Positions 51,373 to 58,598 of a stretch of DNA of 64,000 nt are shown here, piece after piece. Origin of the DNA: Actinomarinicola tropica. Its GTDB lineage: Bacteria; Actinomycetota; Acidimicrobiia; Acidimicrobiales; SKKL01. Made by a program: the position numbers and the translations under genes. The first letter of the stretch is position 1. The number at the start of each line of letters is the position of its first letter. The DNA lies in assembly GCF_009650215.1 (NCBI RefSeq), contig NZ_CP045851.1, positions 1,279,189-1,343,188 of the forward strand. Direction: 5' to 3'. The notes below the pieces were generated by a model, which saw only the letters and a list, made by a program, of their open reading frames with translations, ran no database searches and was not told where the DNA came from.

Positions 51373-54300
51373 CTACAGGCCGCCGAGCGCTCGATCGAGG
51401 ATGTCGGCCTGCTCGTAGGCGTGGATCGCCGCGGAGCCGGATGCCGGGCTGCCGGACTCGGCGCGGCTGACGCGTCGGATCGAGTGCGTGTCGCCGTGCG
51501 CCTCGTACAGGCGGCCCTTCGCGAAGTTCCAACCGCCCATGTTCTCTGGCTCCTCCTGGAGCCAGACGATCTCGCGGGCGTTGCCGTAGCGGTCGAGGAG
51601 CTCGGCGATCTGGTCGAACGGCCACGGGTAGAGCTGCTCGACGCGCACGACGGCGACGGGCGCGCCGGTCTCGTCGCGGCGGGCGAGCGCGTCGTGGCCC
51701 ACCTTGCCGCTGCAGAGCACGACGCGTCGGATCGCTGCGGGATCGTCGACCCGGGGGTCGTCGAGCACCTCGCGGAACGAGCCGCTGGTGAGGTCGTCGA
51801 TGGTGCTGCGCGCCGGCTTGGCCCGCAGCAGCGACTTGGGCGTGGCGATGACCAGCGGCTTGCGCACGTCGCGGTGCATCTGACGCCGGAGGAGGTGGAA
51901 GTACTGCCCGGCCGTGGTGGCGTTGGCGACCTGGATGTTGTCCTCGGCGGCGAGGATGAGGAAGCGCTCGATGCGGGCCGACGAGTGCTCGGGGCCCTGG
52001 CCCTCGTAGCCGTGGGGCAGGAGCAGCACGAGCCCGGATGTCTGGTGCCACTTGTCCTCGGCGGCGACGAGGAACTGGTCGATGATGATCTGCGCGCCGT
52101 TGACGAAGTCGCCGAACTGCGCCTCCCAGCAGACGAGCGCGTCCTTGTTGGCGACGGAGTAGCCGTACTCGAAGCCGAGGGCGGCGTACTCCGACAGCAG
52201 CGAGTCGTAGATCCACAGGCGCGTGTCGCCGTCGGCCATGGACTCGAGCGGCACGTACTCGGCGCCGCTCTCGAAGTCGACCAGGGTCGAGTGTCGCTGC
52301 GAGAACGTGCCGCGGCGTGAGTCCTGGCCGGCCAGGCGGATCGAGATGCCCTCGTCGAGGAGCGACCCGAAGGCCATCGCCTCGGCCAGGGCCCAGTCGA
52401 CCTCGCCTTCGGCGAACATCTTGTCCCGGGCCTCGAACTGGCGAGCCAGCTTCGGGTGCATCGTGAAGCCCTCGGGCAGGGTCGAGAGCACCTTGTAGAG
52501 GCGGTCGACCACCGAACGGTCGACGCCGGTGGGCACCTGCGGGAGCACGCCGTGCGTCTCGAGCCGCCGTGGCGCGTGGGCCCCGGGCTCGGGAGCGGTG
52601 GACCGGGTCTCGTCGAGCGCGGCCTGGAGGCGGGCCTGGTAGTCGTCGAGCGCCTGCTCGGCCTCTTCGAGGGAGATGTCCCCACGCTTCACGAGCGCCT
52701 CGGTGTACTGCTTCCGGACCGACCGGCGATCGTCGATCTTCTTGTACATCTGCGGCTGGGTGTAGCTGGGGTCGTCGCCCTCGTTGTGCCCGTGCCGGCG
52801 GTAGCAGAACATGTCGATGACGACGTCCTTGTTGAACCGCTGGCGGTAGGCGAACGCCAGGCGGGCCACGCGGACGCACGCCTCGGGGTCGTCGCCGTTC
52901 ACGTGGAAGATCGGCGCCTGGACCATCTTGGCCACGTCGGTCGGGTACTCCGACGAGCGGGCGGCGTGCGGCGGGGTGGTGAAGCCCAGCTGGTTGTTGA
53001 TGATCACGTGGATCGTGCCGCCGACGCGGTAGCCCTTGATCATCGAGAGGTTGAGCGTCTCGGCGACGACGCCCTGGCCGGCGAAGGCCGCGTCGCCGTG
53101 GATCAGCACCGGCAGGACCGGGTAGTCGCCGGAGTCGGCGGCGTCCATGTGGGCGCGGGCCATGCCGACGACGACGGGGTCGACGGCCTCGAGGTGCGAC
53201 GGGTTCGCGGCGAGCTCGACCGGGATCTCCTGGCCGGACTGGCTGACGAAGGTGCCCGACTGGCCGAGGTGGTACTTCACGTCGCCCGAGCCCTGGATCG
53301 ACTCGGGGTCGATGTTGCCCTCGAACTCCTTGAAGATCTGGTCGTAGGACTTGCCGACGATGTTCGTCAGCACGTTGAGGCGACCCCGGTGGGCCATGCC
53401 GAGCACGGCGCGCTGCATGCCCGAGTCGGCGGCCTCGCCGAGGATGGAGTCGAGCAGCGGGATGGTGCTCTCCGCACCCTCGATGCCGAAGCGCTTCTGG
53501 CCGACGTACTTGGTCGAGAGGAACTTCTCGAACGCCTCGGCGGCGTTCAGCCGGCCGAGGATGTGCCGCTGCTCCTCGGTGGTGACCTGGACCGACACGC
53601 CCTCGACCTGCTCCTGGATCCAGCGCTTCTCGGCCGGGTCCTGGATGTGCATGTACTCGATGCCGATCGTGCGGCAGTACGCGTCGCGCAGCACGCCGAG
53701 GATGTCGCCGAGGGGCATCTTCGAGCGCCCGCCGACCGGTGCGTAGATGCCGGCGCCGCTGGCGGTGAGGAACTCGCGGTCGAGGTCCCAGATCGTCAGC
53801 CCGTAGGTGGCCGGATCGAGCTCGGGGTGCATCGTCGGCTCCTCGGACGCCAACGGATCGAGGTCGGCGATGAGGTGGCCACGCACGCGGTACATGTTGA
53901 TGAGCGTGTTGACCGCGATCTGCTTCTCGAGCTGGGACTCCTCGCGGTCGATCGGGTTGATGTCCCGACGCCACTGCACCGCCTCGTAGGGGACGCCGAG
54001 CGAGCGGAACACGTCGTCGTAGAAGTGGTCCGCGCCCATCAGGAGCTCGTGGACCTTCTTCAGGAAGAGGCCCGACTCCGCACCCTGGATGATCCGGTGG
54101 TCGTAGGTGGAGGTGATCGTGATCACCTTCGAGATGCCGAGGTCGGCGAGCGTCCGGGGGTCGGCGGCCTGGTAGGCGGTCGGGTAGTCGATCGAGCCGA
54201 CGCCGACGATGAGGCCCTGGCCCGGCATGAGGCGCGGCACCGACTGGACGGTGCCGATCGTGCCGGGGTTGGTGAGGCTGACGTTGGTGCCCGAGAAGTC

Positions 54301-55041
54301 GTCGGGGGAGAGCTTGTTGGTGCGGACCTTGCGGATCAGGTCCTCGTAGGCCGTGTGGAAGCCGGCGAAGTCCATCGTGTCGGCGTCCCTGATGCAGGGC
54401 ACGAGGAGGGTGCGGGAGCCGTCGGACTTCTCGACGTCGACCGCGATGCCGAGGCCGACGTGGTCGTGGCGCACGACGTAGGGCTTGTCGTCCTCGCCCC
54501 GCTCGAACGTGCTCTTCATCACCGGCATGGCGTCGGCGATGGCGCGCACGACGGCGTAGCCGATGAGGTGGGTGAACGAGACCTTCCCGCCGCGCGTGCG
54601 GCCGAGGTAGCCGTTGATGACCTTGCGGTTGACCTCGAGCAGCTTCGCCGGCACCTCGCGGAAGCTCGTGGCCGTCGGGACCTCGAGGCTGCGCTCCATG
54701 TTCTCGACGATGCGGGCGCCGGCGCCACGGATCGGGTCGCCGGGTGCGGGTGCAGGGGCCGTCGCAGGCTCGGAGGGTGTGGCAGCGGCGCCGTTGGTGG
54801 CGGGGGGAGCGGGACTCGGCGCCGGGGGAGCGGCCGCGGGTGCGGGGCTCGGGGCCGGTGCGGGAGGGGCGGTGGCCGTCGCCCCGGTGGAGCCGGTCGG
54901 CTCACGTCGGTAGTCGGTGAAGAACTCCTGCCAGCTCTCCGAGACGGAGCTCGGATCGTCCAGGTACTGCTCGTACATCTCGTCGACGAGCCAGGCGTTC
55001 GGTCCGAGCGTCGAACCTGATGGGGGTTGTGTATCGGCCAC
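51373..55041 (-). CDS. kgd: Multifunctional 2-oxoglutarate metabolism enzyme (Kgd)
   Basis: A 1222-residue fused enzyme. N-terminal residues 1-50 (AWLVDEMYEQYLDDPSSVSE) form the SucA-like docking part, followed by an Ala/Pro-rich linker of about 60 residues. The E2-like acyltransferase domain (about 115-355) ends in TYDHRIIQGAESGLFL, and the E1 region (about 370-1222) is ThDP-dependent; VLPVLIHGDAAFAGQGVV and IINNQLGFTT lie near its ThDP-binding loops. No lipoyl domain is present, as in mycobacterial Kgd, so the acyl transfer depends on a separate lipoyl protein. It gives 2-oxoglutarate decarboxylase, carboligase and dehydrogenase activity in the TCA cycle. A TATCAT hexamer lies 6 bases before the GTG start. 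Length matches the mycobacterial protein. Confidence 0.95.
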   Translation of the reverse strand: MADTQPPSGSTLGPNAWLVDEMYEQYLDDPSSVSESWQEFFTDYRREPTGSTGATATAPPAPAPSPAPAAAPPAPSPAPPATNGAAATPSEPATAPAPAPGDPIRGAGARIVENMERSLEVPTATSFREVPAKLLEVNRKVINGYLGRTRGGKVSFTHLIGYAVVRAIADAMPVMKSTFERGEDDKPYVVRHDHVGLGIAVDVEKSDGSRTLLVPCIRDADTMDFAGFHTAYEDLIRKVRTNKLSPDDFSGTNVSLTNPGTIGTVQSVPRLMPGQGLIVGVGSIDYPTAYQAADPRTLADLGISKVITITSTYDHRIIQGAESGLFLKKVHELLMGADHFYDDVFRSLGVPYEAVQWRRDINPIDREESQLEKQIAVNTLINMYRVRGHLIADLDPLASEEPTMHPELDPATYGLTIWDLDREFLTASGAGIYAPVGGRSKMPLGDILGVLRDAYCRTIGIEYMHIQDPAEKRWIQEQVEGVSVQVTTEEQRHILGRLNAAEAFEKFLSTKYVGQKRFGIEGAESTIPLLDSILGEAADSGMQRAVLGMAHRGRLNVLTNIVGKSYDQIFKEFEGNIDPESIQGSGDVKYHLGQSGTFVSQSGQEIPVELAANPSHLEAVDPVVVGMARAHMDAADSGDYPVLPVLIHGDAAFAGQGVVAETLNLSMIKGYRVGGTIHVIINNQLGFTTPPHAARSSEYPTDVAKMVQAPIFHVNGDDPEACVRVARLAFAYRQRFNKDVVIDMFCYRRHGHNEGDDPSYTQPQMYKKIDDRRSVRKQYTEALVKRGDISLEEAEQALDDYQARLQAALDETRSTAPEPGAHAPRRLETHGVLPQVPTGVDRSVVDRLYKVLSTLPEGFTMHPKLARQFEARDKMFAEGEVDWALAEAMAFGSLLDEGISIRLAGQDSRRGTFSQRHSTLVDFESGAEYVPLESMADGDTRLWIYDSLLSEYAALGFEYGYSVANKDALVCWEAQFGDFVNGAQIIIDQFLVAAEDKWHQTSGLVLLLPHGYEGQGPEHSSARIERFLILAAEDNIQVANATTAGQYFHLLRRQMHRDVRKPLVIATPKSLLRAKPARSTIDDLTSGSFREVLDDPRVDDPAAIRRVVLCSGKVGHDALARRDETGAPVAVVRVEQLYPWPFDQIAELLDRYGNAREIVWLQEEPENMGGWNFAKGRLYEAHGDTHSIRRVSRAESGSPASGSAAIHAYEQADILDRALGGL

Positions 55042-55047
55042 GGGTCG

Positions 55048-55053
55048 ATGATA
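55048..55053 (-). promoter_or_regulatory. TATCAT -10 hexamer of kgd
   Basis: TATCAT ends 6 bases before the kgd GTG, which decides this start within a much longer open frame. Confidence 0.6.
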
Positions 55054-55130
55054 TCGGCGCCCCTCGGGGGCCCTGCCCGACCCCTGGTCCCCTCGTCGCG
55101 GCTCGGGCGGGCCGGCCGCACCGTGGTCGC

Positions 55131-55136
55131 TATCGT
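55131..55136 (+). promoter_or_regulatory. TATCGT -10 hexamer of xth
   Basis: TATCGT ends 7 bases before the xth GTG; an in-frame longer start lies upstream of it and is less likely. Confidence 0.55.
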
Positions 55137-55143
55137 CGCCGTC

Positions 55144-55935
55144 GTGCGCATCGCGACCTGGAACGTCAACTCCCTGAACGCCCGCATGCCGAGGGTCGAG
55201 GCGTGGCTGGCCGACGTGCAGCCCGACGTGCTCTGCATGCAGGAGACGAAGCTGGCCGACTCGGCGTTCCCCGCCATGGCGTTCGAGTCGCTCGGCTACG
55301 AATCGGTCCACCACGGCGACGGCCGGTGGAACGGCGTGGCGATCCTCAGCCGCGTCGGCCTCGACGACCCCCTGTTCGGCTTCCACGAAGGCCTGGAGCC
55401 CGACAGCGACACCCGTCTCGTGTCCGCCACCTGCGGGGGCGTCCGGGTGCACTCGGTCTACGTGCCGAACGGCCGCGCGCTCGGCGACCCGCACTACGAC
55501 TACAAGCTGTCGTGGCTCGGTCGACTGCGGTCGCACCTGGACGAGACCTGTGACCCGAGCGCGGACGTCGTGGTGTGCGGCGACTTCAACATCGCGCCCA
55601 CCGACATCGACGTCTGGGACCCGGCGGCGTTCGAGGGCTCGACCCACGTCACGGCGCCCGAGCGGGACGCGCTGGCGCAGGTCGTCGACTGGGGTCTCGT
55701 CGACACGTTCCGCCGGCGGTACCCGGACGTCGAGGGCCTCTTCTCCTACTGGGACTACACCGCCGGCCGCTTCCACAAGCGCCAGGGGATGCGCATCGAC
55801 TACGTCCTGGCGTCGCAGCCGCTCGCGGCGCGCAGCACGATCGACCTCGTCGATCGCAACGCCCGCAAGGGGACGAAGCCCTCCGACCACGCGCCGGTGA
55901 TCGCCGGCTTCGGGCCGCGGGGCACCGGTGCCTGA
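55144..55935 (+). CDS. xth: Exodeoxyribonuclease III
   Basis: A 263-residue Mg-dependent AP endonuclease/3' exonuclease of the exonuclease III family. The active-site residues appear in TWNVNSLNARMPRV, CMQETKLADSAFP (catalytic Glu), VYVPNGRALG, VVCGDFNIAPTDIDVWDP (Asp and Asn), DTFRRRYPDVEGLFSYWDY and the final KPSDHAPV (Asp and His). It works in base-excision repair in the cytosol. A TATCGT hexamer lies 7 bases before the GTG start. The last eight bases overlap the GTG-started hot-dog gene, so the two are coupled. Transcribed away from kgd. Confidence 0.9.
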   Translation: MRIATWNVNSLNARMPRVEAWLADVQPDVLCMQETKLADSAFPAMAFESLGYESVHHGDGRWNGVAILSRVGLDDPLFGFHEGLEPDSDTRLVSATCGGVRVHSVYVPNGRALGDPHYDYKLSWLGRLRSHLDETCDPSADVVVCGDFNIAPTDIDVWDPAAFEGSTHVTAPERDALAQVVDWGLVDTFRRRYPDVEGLFSYWDYTAGRFHKRQGMRIDYVLASQPLAARSTIDLVDRNARKGTKPSDHAPVIAGFGPRGTGA

Positions 55936-56665
55936 CGAACGCCCACCGGGCCGCACCGCGCCGCCGGGAGCCAGCGGCTGGGCCGCGCCGTTCATCACCG
56001 GTGAGGCCGACGTCGAGCTCACCCCGCACCGGCTCGAGAAGCGGCGCCTCGCCGCTGCCGTGCGGCGCATCGTCGACGCCGCGATCTCGATGGACCTCTC
56101 GGCCGACGAGGTGACGTCGCTCGCCGATCGCCTCGACGCCATGGCCTCCGAGCTCAGCGATCGGCCCGCCGCGGCGTACGAGGGCTTCGCCGAGGCAGCC
56201 ACCTCCCCGTGGGCCGACGGGTTCTTCGATCGCAGCCCCGTGCTCGGGGAGGCCAACGCGCTCGCCCCGCCCATCCGGCTCGAGTTCTCCCCCGACCGCA
56301 TCGTCGGTCGGGTGGTCTTCGGGGCCGCCTACGAGGGTCCGCCGTCCTGCGTGCACGGCGGTTGGATCGCTGCGGCGTTCGACGAGGTGCTCGGGGCGGC
56401 GCAGTCGATCAGCGGTGCCGGCGGGATGACCGCCTACCTGAAGGTCGACTACCGCGCCCCGACGCCGCTGCACGAGGAGCTCGTGTTCGAGGGGGAGCTC
56501 GCTCGCCGCGAGGGCCGCAAGATCTTCACGACGGGACGGGTCCGCCACGGCGATCTCGTCACCGCCGAGGCCGAGGCGCTCTTCATCTCCATCGACTTCT
56601 CCCGCTTCGCCGAGATGCGTCGCGCTCGTGGCGACGAGGTGGAGGGCACCACCGGCGACGCCTGA
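55928..56665 (+). CDS. Hot-dog thioesterase-like protein (PaaI/DUF4442 type)
   Basis: A 245-residue protein with an N-terminal helical region (about 30-95) and a hot-dog fold (about 105-235). The fold has the thioesterase pattern SCVHGGWIAAAFDEVLGAA followed by TAYLKVDYRAPTPL and RKIFTTGRVRHGDLVTAEAEALF. It probably hydrolyses acyl-CoA or acyl-carrier thioesters. The GTG start overlaps the xth coding end by 8 bases. Pairing with a DNA-repair gene looks accidental and reflects gene packing. The exact substrate cannot be read. Confidence 0.78.
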   Translation: MPDERPPGRTAPPGASGWAAPFITGEADVELTPHRLEKRRLAAAVRRIVDAAISMDLSADEVTSLADRLDAMASELSDRPAAAYEGFAEAATSPWADGFFDRSPVLGEANALAPPIRLEFSPDRIVGRVVFGAAYEGPPSCVHGGWIAAAFDEVLGAAQSISGAGGMTAYLKVDYRAPTPLHEELVFEGELARREGRKIFTTGRVRHGDLVTAEAEALFISIDFSRFAEMRRARGDEVEGTTGDA

Positions 56666-56701
56666 ACGGGGGGCGACGGAAGCGCCAACCACGGTTGCAA
56701 G

Positions 56702-56716
56702 TGAGAACCGTCCTCA
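56702..56716. promoter_or_regulatory. Zur/Fur-type inverted repeat
   Basis: TGAGAACCGTCCTCA is an imperfect 7-1-7 palindrome with 12 of 15 positions symmetric, close to the TGAnAAnnnTTnTCA form of actinobacterial Zur boxes. It lies just upstream of the TATCGT hexamer that precedes the znuA ATG, in the place of the -35/spacer, where a bound repressor would block transcription when zinc is plentiful. Confidence 0.6.
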
Positions 56717-56717
56717 A

Positions 56718-56723
56718 TATCGT
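56718..56723 (+). promoter_or_regulatory. TATCGT -10 hexamer of znuA
   Basis: TATCGT ends 7 bases before the znuA ATG and directly follows the Zur-like palindrome. Confidence 0.6.
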
Positions 56724-56730
56724 TCTGGCC

Positions 56731-57723
56731 ATGCGTCTGCTCCGGACCGTCCTGGCCGCCGTGCTCCTCGTCGCCGGCGTCGCTGCGTGTGGCGACGACG
56801 ATGCGGGAGGTGACGGCGCGAGGGTCGTCGCGACGACGTCGATCCTCGGCGACGTCGTCCGCTCGATCGTCGGGGACGACGTCGAGGTCGAGGTGCTGAT
56901 CCCGCCGGGCACCGATCCCCACGATGCCGCACCCTCGGCCCGCCAGGCCGCCGACCTGCGCTCGGCGTCGCTGGTCGTCGCCAACGGGTTGGGGCTCGAG
57001 GCCGGCCTCGCCGACGCGCTCGACGCTGCGGCGGACGACGGCGTGCGCGTCATCGAGATCGGCGAGCTCGTCGAGCCGCTCCCCTTCGGTGATGCCCACG
57101 AGCACGACGACGAGGGCGAGCACGACGAGGGCGAGCACGACGATGACGAGGGCGACCACGACGAGGGCCAGGACCACGCGCACGGCGACGAGGATCCCCA
57201 CCTGTGGCACGACCCCGTCCGCATGGCGCAGGCCGTCCCCGGCCTCACCGACGCCCTCGTCGACGCCCTGCCCGACATGGACGCCGACGCGATCCGGGCC
57301 CGGTCCGACGACCTGGTCGCCGAGCTGGAGGCGCTCGATGCGGAGATCCGCGAGATCCTCGCCGCCGTCCCCGCTGAGCGGCGCTACCTGCTGACCAACC
57401 ACGAGACGTTCGGCTACCTCGCCGAGCGCTACGACTTCGAGGTCATCGGTGCGGCCCTGCCCGGTGGCGACACCCTGTCGCGCCCGAGCGCGCAGGAGAT
57501 CGCGACGCTCGTCGAGGAGATCGAGGCCCACGACCTGCCGGCCATCTTCGCCGAGAACGTGTCGGGCGATCAGCTCATCCGCACGATCGCCGAGGAGGCA
57601 GGCCGGGAGGTCGAGGTCGTCGCCCTGCACACCGACGCGCTCGGCGAACCGGGCAGCGGGGCCGACACCTACCTGGGCATGCTGCGCACCAACGCGGAGC
57701 TCATCGCCTCGGCCCTCGGGTGA
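56731..57723 (+). CDS. znuA: Zinc ABC transporter substrate-binding lipoprotein
   Basis: A 330-residue periplasm-facing lipoprotein. Its signal ends in the lipobox VAACGDD (Cys20). The cluster-9 domain begins VVATTSILGDVVRSIVGDDV, and metal ligands include DPHDAAP (His), DPHLWHDP (His), TNHETFGYLA (His) and IFAENVSGDQLI. A loop at about 112-152 is extremely rich in His, Asp and Glu (AHEHDDEGEHDEGEHDDDEG), a zinc-loading feature. It starts 7 bases after a TATCGT hexamer behind the Zur-like palindrome. The permease follows at once, but no ATPase gene is present. Manganese transport is possible but less likely than zinc. Confidence 0.93.
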   Translation: MRLLRTVLAAVLLVAGVAACGDDDAGGDGARVVATTSILGDVVRSIVGDDVEVEVLIPPGTDPHDAAPSARQAADLRSASLVVANGLGLEAGLADALDAAADDGVRVIEIGELVEPLPFGDAHEHDDEGEHDEGEHDDDEGDHDEGQDHAHGDEDPHLWHDPVRMAQAVPGLTDALVDALPDMDADAIRARSDDLVAELEALDAEIREILAAVPAERRYLLTNHETFGYLAERYDFEVIGAALPGGDTLSRPSAQEIATLVEEIEAHDLPAIFAENVSGDQLIRTIAEEAGREVEVVALHTDALGEPGSGADTYLGMLRTNAELIASALG

Positions 57724-57734
57724 GCGTGCCTGCG

Positions 57735-57740
57735 TAGGCT
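57735..57740 (+). promoter_or_regulatory. TAGGCT -10 hexamer of znuB
   Basis: TAGGCT ends 6 bases before the znuB GTG, suggesting a second promoter inside the znuAB pair. Confidence 0.5.
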
Positions 57741-57746
57741 CCCGCC

Positions 57747-58598
57747 GTGGACTGGTTGATCGCCCCCTTCGAGCCGGAGTTCATGCAGCGCGCCCTGCTC
57801 GCCGGGGTGCTCGCCGTGGTGACGACATCGCTCGTCGGCACCTGGGTCGTGATCCGCGGCATGACCTTCATCGGCGACGCGCTGGCCCACGGCGTCCTTC
57901 CCGGCATCGCCCTGGCGTTCGTCTGGGGACTCGACCTGCGACTCGGGGCGATGGTCAGCGCCCTCGCCATGGTCGGCGGCGTCGGGCTCGTGAACCGACG
58001 GGCACGGCTGCCGGAGGACGCCGGCATCGGGTTGCTCTTCGTCGGGATGCTCGCCCTCGGCGTGATCATCGTCTCCCGGCAGCGGTCCTACTCCGGGGAG
58101 CTCAGCTCCTTCCTCTTCGGCGACATCCTGGGGGTCACCCGTGGTGACCTCGTCGTGCAGGGGCTGGTGGCGCTCGGGGTGCTCGCGGCGGTCGTCGGCG
58201 GGTTCCGCGCCTTCCTCGCGCTGTCGTTCAACGCCGACACCGCCGCCGTCCTCGGCCTCCACCCCCGGGCCAGCCACCTGGCGATGCTCGGCCTGGTCGC
58301 AGTGGCGGTCGTCGCCTCGTTCCAGGCCGTCGGCACGCTCCTCGTGTTCGGCCTGCTCGTCGCGCCGCCGGCCACCGCGTCCCTCCTCGTCCGCCGGGTC
58401 CCCGCGATGATGCTCGTCGGCGTCCTCGTCGGCGTGGCGTCGGTCTACGTGGGGCTCGTCGTCAGCTACCACCACGGCACGGCGGCCGAGGCCACGGTGG
58501 CGTTCACGTCGGTGTCCACGTTCTTCGTCGTCCTCGCCGGGCGGGAGGCTGTCGTCGCGGCACGTCGCGGCGCGGCGACGTCCGCCGCACCGGGCTAA
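57747..58598 (+). CDS. znuB: Zinc ABC transporter permease
   Basis: A 283-residue membrane protein with about eight transmembrane helices. The characteristic GVLAVVTTSLVGTWVVIRGM start and the EAA-like loop near LFGDILGVTRGDLV mark a cluster-9 permease. It has helices around residues 40-58, 62-80, 92-106 and 128-150, and LFGDI and AVGTLLVFGLLVAPPATA near the C-terminus. It pairs with the substrate-binding lipoprotein upstream. A TAGGCT hexamer 6 bases before its GTG suggests a second promoter. The stop overlaps the convergent helicase gene by 4 bases, leaving no room for an ATPase gene. Confidence 0.9.
   Translation: MDWLIAPFEPEFMQRALLAGVLAVVTTSLVGTWVVIRGMTFIGDALAHGVLPGIALAFVWGLDLRLGAMVSALAMVGGVGLVNRRARLPEDAGIGLLFVGMLALGVIIVSRQRSYSGELSSFLFGDILGVTRGDLVVQGLVALGVLAAVVGGFRAFLALSFNADTAAVLGLHPRASHLAMLGLVAVAVVASFQAVGTLLVFGLLVAPPATASLLVRRVPAMMLVGVLVGVASVYVGLVVSYHHGTAAEATVAFTSVSTFFVVLAGREAVVAARRGAATSAAPG

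Noticed and set aside
52456-55020. Plus-strand frame of 854 codons opposite kgd
   Set aside because: Pure complement of kgd codons with Val/Leu/Gly/Asp bias and no domain; kgd is unmistakable on the other strand.
55042-56301. Upstream extension of the kgd frame
   Set aside because: It lies opposite xth and the thioesterase gene with shadow composition; the kgd GTG has a TATCAT hexamer before it and matches the family N-terminus.
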